A stretch of DNA of 64,000 nucleotides, taken from Hofstenia miamia (taxonomy: Eukaryota > Xenacoelomorpha > Acoela). How positions within the stretch are numbered: the first letter of the stretch is position 1; every line of letters starts with the position of its first letter. Both the position numbers and the translations under genes were made by a program. Shown here one piece after another: positions 56,999 through 64,000 of this stretch. The notes under the pieces were generated by a model. That model worked only from the letters and a program-made list of their open reading frames with translations. It was not told where the DNA came from and ran no database searches. Location of the stretch: the NCBI GenBank assembly GCA_004352715.1, contig SCFE01000025.1, positions 1,549,114 through 1,613,113 of the forward strand, in the 5' to 3' direction.

Positions 56999-57673
56999 CA
57001 GAGTTGCAACAGGCCGTGATTCCAAGCTCGGCCGTTGCAACTGGTAATATTCAGCCTCAGGTCCTTGCCGTCATTTCCAAAACCTTTATAAGATTTTTAG
57101 AAATATCAAAATTAAGCATATAATTAAAAATACCAAAATGAAAGCATTTTTGCATCAACTGCACTTTTTTACTCGTGATGGCATCAAAAGTGATCGGCTT
57201 AAAATATGGATGCATCCACTGCTAGAAAAGGATTGTAGTTGAAATTTTTAAATCATTAATAGTTGTATTGCAATCTTAATAATAAATATATGTTTATGGT
57301 CCATCATATGAAAATGTGAAGCATTCCCTCGCAAAAATGCAAATATGACACAGCGTGTATTGTCTAAGTATTATAATTTAAGGTTTACGCTGGGACACCT
57401 AAAGTATAAATGAAATTGATTGGCGCTTGCTATTACTAAGGAACTTTCTGAATTAATTGTAATTATTGTCACCGCGGTTTCATTTTTTGATGTATAATCA
57501 GTCAATTGAATATAATCTTGATTTTAATGTAAGAGAATTTATATTTATTAATAAAATTTTGAACAATTCTAGACCAGTTGTGCAGAAATTTCAGTCCCAG
57601 GTCCGGCCCGCTTAATTCCTAATTTTGCGGCCCAAGCCCGGCCCTTATAAAACCCGGCCCGGTTACAACTCAG
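56999..57673. mobile_element. hAT-type non-autonomous element (copy 1)
   Basis: Left end CAGAGTTGCAACAGGCCG; right end, reverse-complemented, CTGAGTTGTAACCGGGCCG. Flanked by AGGCTGAC (56991-56998) and AGGCGGAC (57674-57681), a 7 of 8 match consistent with an aged 8-bp target duplication. 675 bp, non-coding, with GGCCC-rich terminal regions. Confidence 0.65.
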
Positions 57674-58821
57674 AGGCGGACTAAGAAATTAAGTTTCTAG
57701 TTGGCCAAAGCATTAGTAAGCTAATTCCCATGTTCCACAGTTTTTGTCTAGCATTGATGCGAGCCCCCTTTGCAATAGCGGGCTCATAAATACGTTCGAC
57801 CACGGCTGCGTGTTATGCACATAACACAGTATGAGTTTGTCTGATTTACTGCTACTAACTGCTTCTGCAGCTAAAATAGACTGAAATTATACCCACTCGG
57901 AGTTGGCCACTCCCAACTAAATTTAATGGATTGAACTGCTGGTATTGGTAGCAAAACAAACTGATACGATGATATTGATTTATAAATTAATAAATGTTAT
58001 TAATGGTTAATTGTACGCCGTATTCGCGTCGTTTGCAATGATATTGCATTTGAGAGAGAATATCCGATTTCATTACATACGTGACGTAGTTTGGGAGAAC
58101 GCGTCAACTCTTTTTAAATGATCGTATATTTGAGCGAGAAGCTCGAATATTATTATAAACTTCACGCTCGTGGAGCAGGTTCCAGAGAAGCGCATCACCT
58201 CACTTTCAATGATTGCATATTTGAGAGCAAAATTTATTATTATAAAGAATTTTACACACATGGCTTGATAGAAGCACGTCACCTCAGTTTTCTATACTAG
58301 GTTCCATGCATTCAACGGTGTATGAGGATCTATTTAAATATATTTTTTCAAAATTTGTAAAATAAATTATTTAAATCTATTTTAAATTATTTTAAAGAAA
58401 AGAATATTCTTCAATGAAATTCAATTCAATATTTTCCAAAGAATATTGATATATTCCAATACGACTTGTTATAATATAAAAACAGAACTCATTCCAAATT
58501 AATTGGCAAAATCTTTTTTCTTTGGTCTGTTAAGACTAAAAAGTCTTTTTGTAATTNAGCAATAAATAAACATGGACTTAATATAAATTAATAAATAAAT
58601 AAAAATGTTTTTTTCAGATGCGAATAGAACATTTTAACTGTTTCAACAATTTCTTGAGATCAAAAATGGGCATATACGATATACCGCCGCGGAGGACAGG
58701 GTCGGGTTTGAACTGAGGTATTGTGAAATGGGACGAATTACACAATTAACTTAAATGTTTTAGGTACATGAACTCATGTCTCATCGAATCGTATGCAGTC
58801 ATAGCCATCACTGAGGCTGAC

Positions 58822-59496
58822 CAGAGTTGCAACAGGCCGGGGTTCCAAGCTCGGCCGTTGCAACTGGTAATATTCAGCCTCAGGTCCTTGCCGTCATTTC
58901 CAAAACCTTTATAAGATTTTTAGAAATATCAAAATTAAGCATATAATTAAAAATACCAAAATGAAAGCATTTTTGCATCAACTGCACTTTTTTACTCGTG
59001 ATGGCATCAAAAGTGATCGGCTTAAAATATGGATGCATCCACTGCTAGAAAAGGATTGTAGTTGAAATTTTTAAATCATTAATAGTTGTATTGCAATCTT
59101 AATAATAAATATATGTTTATGGTCCATCATATGAAAATGTGAAGCATTCCCTCGCAAAAATGCAAATATGACACAGCGTGTATTGTCTAAGTATTATAAT
59201 TTAAGGTTTACGCTGGGACACCTAAAGTATAAATGAAATTGATTGGCGCTTGCTATTACTAAGGAACTTTCTGAATTAATTGTAATTATTGTCACCGCGG
59301 TTTCATTTTTTGATGTATAATCAGTCAATTGAATATAATCTTGATTTTAATGTAAGAGAATTTATATTTATTAATAAAATTTTGAACAATTCTAGACCAG
59401 TTGTGCAGAAATTTCAGTCCCAGGTCCGGCCCGCTTAATTCCTAATTTTGCGGCCCAAGCCCGGCCCTTATAAAACCCGGCCCGGTTACAACTCAG
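58822..59496. mobile_element. hAT-type non-autonomous element (copy 2)
   Basis: The same element inside the second copy of the 1822-bp duplication, with two base differences near the left end. Probably the same locus counted twice. Confidence 0.6.
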
Positions 59497-60513
59497 AGGC
59501 GGACTAAGAAATTAAGTTTCTAGTTGGCCAAAGCATTAGTAAGCTAATTCCCATGTTCCACAGTTTTTGTCTAGCATTGATGCGAGCCCCCTTTGCAATA
59601 GCGGGCTCATAAATACGTTCGACCACGGCTGCGTGTTATGCACATAACACAGTATGAGTTTGTCTGATTTACTGCTACTAACTGCTTCTGCAGCTAAAAT
59701 AGACTGAAATTATACCCACTCGGAGTTGGCCACTCCCAACTAAATTTAATGGATTGAACTGCTGGTATTGGTAGCAAAACAAACTGATACGATGATATTG
59801 ATTTATAAATTAATAAATGTTATTAATGGTTAATTGTACGCCGTATTCGCGTCGTTTGCAATGATATTGCATTTGAGAGAGAATATCCGATTTCATTACA
59901 TACGTGACGTAGTTTGGGAGAACGCGTCAACTCTTTTTAAATGATCGTATATTTGAGCGAGAAGCTCGAATATTATTATAAACTTCACGCTCGTGGAGCA
60001 GGTTCCAGAGAAGCGCATCACCTCACTTTCAATGATTGCATATTTGAGAGCAAAATTTATTATTATAAAGAATTTTACACACATGGCTTGATAGAAGCAC
60101 GTCACCTCAGTTTTCTATACTAGGTTCCATGCATTCAACGGTGTATGAGGATCTATTTAAATATATTTTTTCAAAATTTGTAAAATAAATTATTTAAATC
60201 TATTTTAAATTATTTTAAAGAAAAGAATATTCTTCAATGAAATTCAATTCAATATTTTCCAAAGAATATTGATATATTCCAATACGACTTGTTATAATAT
60301 AAAAACAGAACTCATTCCAAATTAATTGGCAAAATCTTTTTTCTTTGGTCTGTTAAGACTAAAAAGTCTTTTTGTAATTGTGATACCAAACATTATATTA
60401 TACATATATCCGAGAAAATGTATCGCGACGAAAAAAATATATTTTAAATTTTTCAAAATAAATAATTTATTTACATTTATTGCCAATATACTTAAATTAT
60501 ATATATATTTATG

Positions 60514-60517
<4 letters not shown>

Positions 60518-60582
<65 letters not shown>
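60518..60582. repeat. (TA)n microsatellite
   Basis: About 32 uninterrupted TA units, preceded by TATATTTATGTATTTA-type variants. Confidence 0.95.
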
Positions 60583-60586
<4 letters not shown>

Positions 60587-61409
60587 TAGCTTAAAAATAG
60601 CGCTAAATATTGTATAGGGTACTACACCACTAAGGCTGCAAGAATACAACATTGATATGAAAGACTAATGTCACTTTGTAAACCGCATTTCTTTACCCAA
60701 AATTTCTGGGGCTTTTTTTAATATTTGGCCTTGTCGTTTAAATACTAGAAATAATTACAGCAAACACCAGGTCTGTGCTAACTAGGTCAGGTAAATGACT
60801 GACGTTAGCCAATTAATTTTTATATCTTTTGATAAATATCAGCAAAAAGAAACCATGTAAACAGGCACTTTCAATATTGAATACGTCAAATTAAACAAAC
60901 ATGATGAATAATGTGTCAAATGAAATCAACACGAGGAATGGGGGTGTAAACACATCCAGTGTAATCGATGCTTTACATATTTAATATGTGAACATTCAAG
61001 TTATTATAAGAATAATTTATGCAAAGCTTTAGCACTAAGTGAATATTGCTTTTTAACAAGAACAAACTTTATTGACAATATATTTTTAACGATGCTTCGA
61101 AAATTTGTTTTAAATTTACTTAGAATAGGAATGCTTAATTTAAATATATTATACGCAAAATTATTAGTGCATTGTTGAAGAATATAAACCAGGACATATT
61201 ATTCAAAGTTTAATTATTGCATAATTATAAAAATATGAATTTGTCTGTTGGAATGAAATGGCAATGAAAAATGTTTGTCATTGACAATTTCTTTGACTGC
61301 CGATTGCTGTATGCAGCAATTTCTAAGCTTCATAATGCAGTTTGTCAGCTCACAGCAGAATTAGGAAAACTATTAAAATATTTTGCCGCAATATTTAAAT
61401 ATGAAGTCT

Positions 61410-61568
61410 AATAAATGCTTTGTAAACGTTTTCTAAGCAGCTCCTAAATATCTCCTTGACGTCTTCTAAACCATTTCTAAACGTCTTAAAGACGTCTTCT
61501 ACACCTGACATAGATGCCATTTCTAAACGTCTTCTAAACCATTTTAAGACGTCTTCTAAACGTTTTAT
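61410..61568. repeat. Degenerate array of TCTAAACGTCTT motifs
   Basis: Short motifs TTTCTAAACGTCTT, AAGACGTCTTCTA and AAACCATTT recur in varying order, for example at 61466-61484, 61489-61504, 61520-61540 and 61542-61564. Looks like a decayed short-unit tandem repeat. The palindrome AGACGTCT appears three times. Confidence 0.6.
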
Positions 61569-64000
61569 TGTTTATTGGGTCCTACATTGCATGTTGTATT
61601 CATAAGGATACAATCGGTTTTGTTTACATTTCAAACTATATTCGCCAAGCCTATTAAGAAACTCGGTAATACTTGGATATGGATAAAGATTCCCTGGACC
61701 TTTAAAGTGTGAAACTATTAACTATTCTCAAATAATATCGTATTTCTAGCAAACATTTCGAAATTCTCCCTACATCCCATGAACAAAGTCAACTGTTGTT
61801 TTGCTTGAACTGTTTTGCAAAAAGTCATAATTTAAAGGAATAAATATTCGGTGTATGATTAACTATGGGTGTAGAAGATAATGCCTCCTTCGATGGTTTT
61901 TGGGAATGAACCTAAAATAATCCATTAACAATCCTGATCTTGATCTCTTGGCCAAATGTTGGTGTAGATATAGCGATCGTCTCTGTACTTTTCTTGACTG
62001 CATTTGTTACGGAATACCTGTTTTTTCACAAGGTGGGATTGGATCAGCTGGTTCACAATGCGTATAGCAGGTGTGCTGAATTAAACATTCAGAGGAGTGA
62101 CACACTGAGCAAGATTTTGAGAAAGTCATGAAAGGTAGCTAATCTTCGGAGAGGAATTCTGTTTGTTCTTATTGTGATTTGCTACAGCATTCAAGATATT
62201 TGTGAATGTTGTGGGTCAATTAGTCAAGGATGATTATATCACTCACTTGGGTTCTGTCTGAGAAAAGAATTGCTTGTTCATGAAATGTAATGACATGCAC
62301 TATTCATTTCACAAAAATGCTACAATCTACAGAATTTGTCTTGCAATTGCTATCAGCAGTGATGTATTTGAATTTTTTTATAATTCAAAGCCAACTAAGT
62401 CATAATTAAAATTGTTAATGATACAAGATCACATCAAATAATTAAAGCTAACTAATATTGAACAAGTCAAAGCAAATAGCATTGATTTTGAGCATTGCTT
62501 TAGACAATCGAAGTTATTTTATTCCTCATTGCCAATTGGTCAGATTTTTTTCTTGTTCTACTTTCGAACTATTTTGTTCATTAAAAATGAATGAATCTAA
62601 TATTTAAATGTTAAGTTTGATTTTGATCATTGAAGAAATTAATGTTCCCAGCAACAAAAATTTAACTTAGTGGATATTTTCTAATGAGTATTTAGGTATT
62701 TTTCAAAAATATCAGTAAAAAATGAAAAAATTTTATTTTGTATCCAAAGTTTTTATTATTGGAAAAATGCAATAAAAACACCTATTCCTTAGTTAGTCTA
62801 TTATTTTTCGTGGTAAAAGTGATACCCTACTTCTTGGTTGAGCACCCTCTGGCGCCCTTAGCCAGTTACGCCGCTGTAGACAAGGTAATACAAAAAACAT
62901 TCATTTTTACTAAAAATTTACACTGTTATGAATTTGTTCTAAGATGCAGTAAGTTGCTGATGATTCAAATTTGATAAGTAAATCAAATCGTAGTAAAGCT
63001 TTGGTGTACTCTCATATTCAAATATGCAAGTTGAATCATATTTTCCAAATTATTTGATTTTGATCTTCATTTTCTTCACGCATATTCTTCAAATAACTAT
63101 CCAGTTCACTGACCATTAATCTTTTAGATAACTTGCAACCATATATTGTGTACTACACATATTTAAGAAAAATGTAAATATGTTTTAGTTTTTTACTCAG
63201 AAAAACGTTGTTTTCGTTGAAAAATTGAAGGTTAAATAATTGTAAGTATTTACATAAAACCATTGATGAAGGAGTTTGCATTATTGCATATCTTACATAC
63301 TTGAGAACTTAATGGAGTTTGGCTTTGATTATTTTTGAACACTTGCTGCAATAATAATACAATCATTGGAGAAGTATCTTTCACATAGTTCTTAGAACAT
63401 TTAAATTGTGAACGAAGCAATACTTTTATCCAAACAAAATTCATACTTTCGTCTGAAGGAAGGTTTGAGTGAGCGAATACAATTTTTTAATAATAACTTG
63501 ATATACAACGTGGAGCACAACAATTTCATTATTAACTGTTCTACGTCATTTGGGGTGTTTCTGTAACCCCACAGTCCTTAATTACGTTGCTGAAACACGG
63601 GAAATTCCGGTAAATCAACAAAAACTTATGACTTTTTATATCAACCTAAATGCCTAATAATGGTAAATACCCACAATGTTTAGCAGCTTTATTTACAATA
63701 TTAACTGCATTTCTATAATAATCGTAATATGGGGTAACTTCGTCACCCCAAGTAATTTAGTCTAACAAATATTAAGAATACTGAATTATGTCAAATCAAT
63801 TTATATCTTAGATTACATACATGCAACTCTCAAATCTCTAATGTTGCTTCTAAACAGTTGAGGAGGTTGGTGATGGAGCTCTTTCAATCATGATTCATGA
63901 TTTAAGTAATGAAGATATCTTATGATTGTAGTTCACCTGGATTAGGAAATTTTGATTTCTAATATTGAACATGAAATATGTTTCGATGTTCACAGTGATG
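61569..64000. other. Nothing recognised
   Basis: A 63-codon frame at 61940-62131 (MISWPNVGVDIAIVSVLFL start, hydrophobic) is not recognised. 62845-62880 (CTGGCGCCCTTAGCCAGTTACG) looks like part of an old repeat. 60590-61409 is likewise featureless. Confidence 0.4.

Larger units (their letters stand above)
56735..60379. repeat. 1822-bp tandem duplication around a single N
   Basis: 56735-58556 and 58558-60379 have exactly the same length and are near identical, with one N (58557) between. The difference I can see is GGCCGTGATTCC versus GGCCGGGGTTCC (about 57016/58839). All short frames recur with an offset of 1823. Best explained as two haplotype contigs placed in tandem. Confidence 0.95.

Noticed and set aside
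58073-58300. Open frames on both strands, repeated at 59896-60123
   Set aside because: Their recurrence only reflects the 1822-bp false duplication; no similarity recognised.
1-64000. tRNA, rRNA, CRISPR arrays, operons, ribosome-binding sites
   Set aside because: None seen; spliced eukaryotic genes and transposons make bacterial-type features irrelevant here.

Overview
This is an AT-rich, repeat-dominated stretch of a metazoan nuclear genome. Spliced genes with GT-AG introns, animal-specific gene families (a BTB-BACK-PHR protein, a C12orf56-like protein, an SMP-C2 protein) and metazoan-type transposons (mariner, piggyBac, hAT, Harbinger-like MITEs, CR1/L2-like LINEs) all point to an invertebrate. 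The species cannot be named from the sequence. It is a draft assembly: several runs of N, and several single Ns flanked by near-identical copies of the same sequence, which look like haplotigs joined in tandem.

Layout. 1-7860: decayed retroelements on the + strand: LINE tails, an LTR-retrotransposon 3' end with polypurine tract and LTR, and one long CR1-like LINE whose ORF1 encodes an SGNH-esterase-like domain. 9781-16966 (- strand): a complete four-exon BTBD1/BTBD2 homologue of 545 codons. Its third intron holds a Harbinger-like MITE (3-bp TSD) that is itself interrupted by an internally deleted hAT element (perfect 8-bp TSD). 18.6-20.1 kb: weak hAT and RNase H relics. 21.2-21.7 kb: a dimeric minisatellite. 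22.0-24.8 kb and 26.3-27.5 kb: two LINEs on the - strand, the first with a PHD-finger ORF1.

27858-41537 (+ strand): four phase-0 exons of a C12orf56-like gene; its last exons were not found. The introns are packed with transposons. Intron 2 carries three abutting elements: a TIR candidate containing a LINE tail, an intact 349-aa mariner, and a 1.9-kb TIR element with a broken ORF of an uncharacterised transposase-like family. Intron 3 carries a 2.9-kb piggyBac with TTAA target site, followed by an internally deleted version in the same flanking sequence.

42.7-43.0 kb: a hAT MITE with perfect 8-bp TSD. 44.1-45.4 kb: an imperfect inverted repeat with arms of about 620 bp. 47.2-49.5 kb: a LINE. 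51318-52604 (+ strand): an intronless SMP-C2 protein related to extended synaptotagmins but lacking the membrane anchor. 56735-60379: a 1822-bp duplication around one N. The remainder is AT-rich sequence with microsatellites and little recognisable content.

The three host genes show no functional link to each other. The most interesting material is the transposon biology: the TIR element at 32489-34412, the coding-intact mariner, the full-length and deleted piggyBac at one site, and the long inverted repeat.
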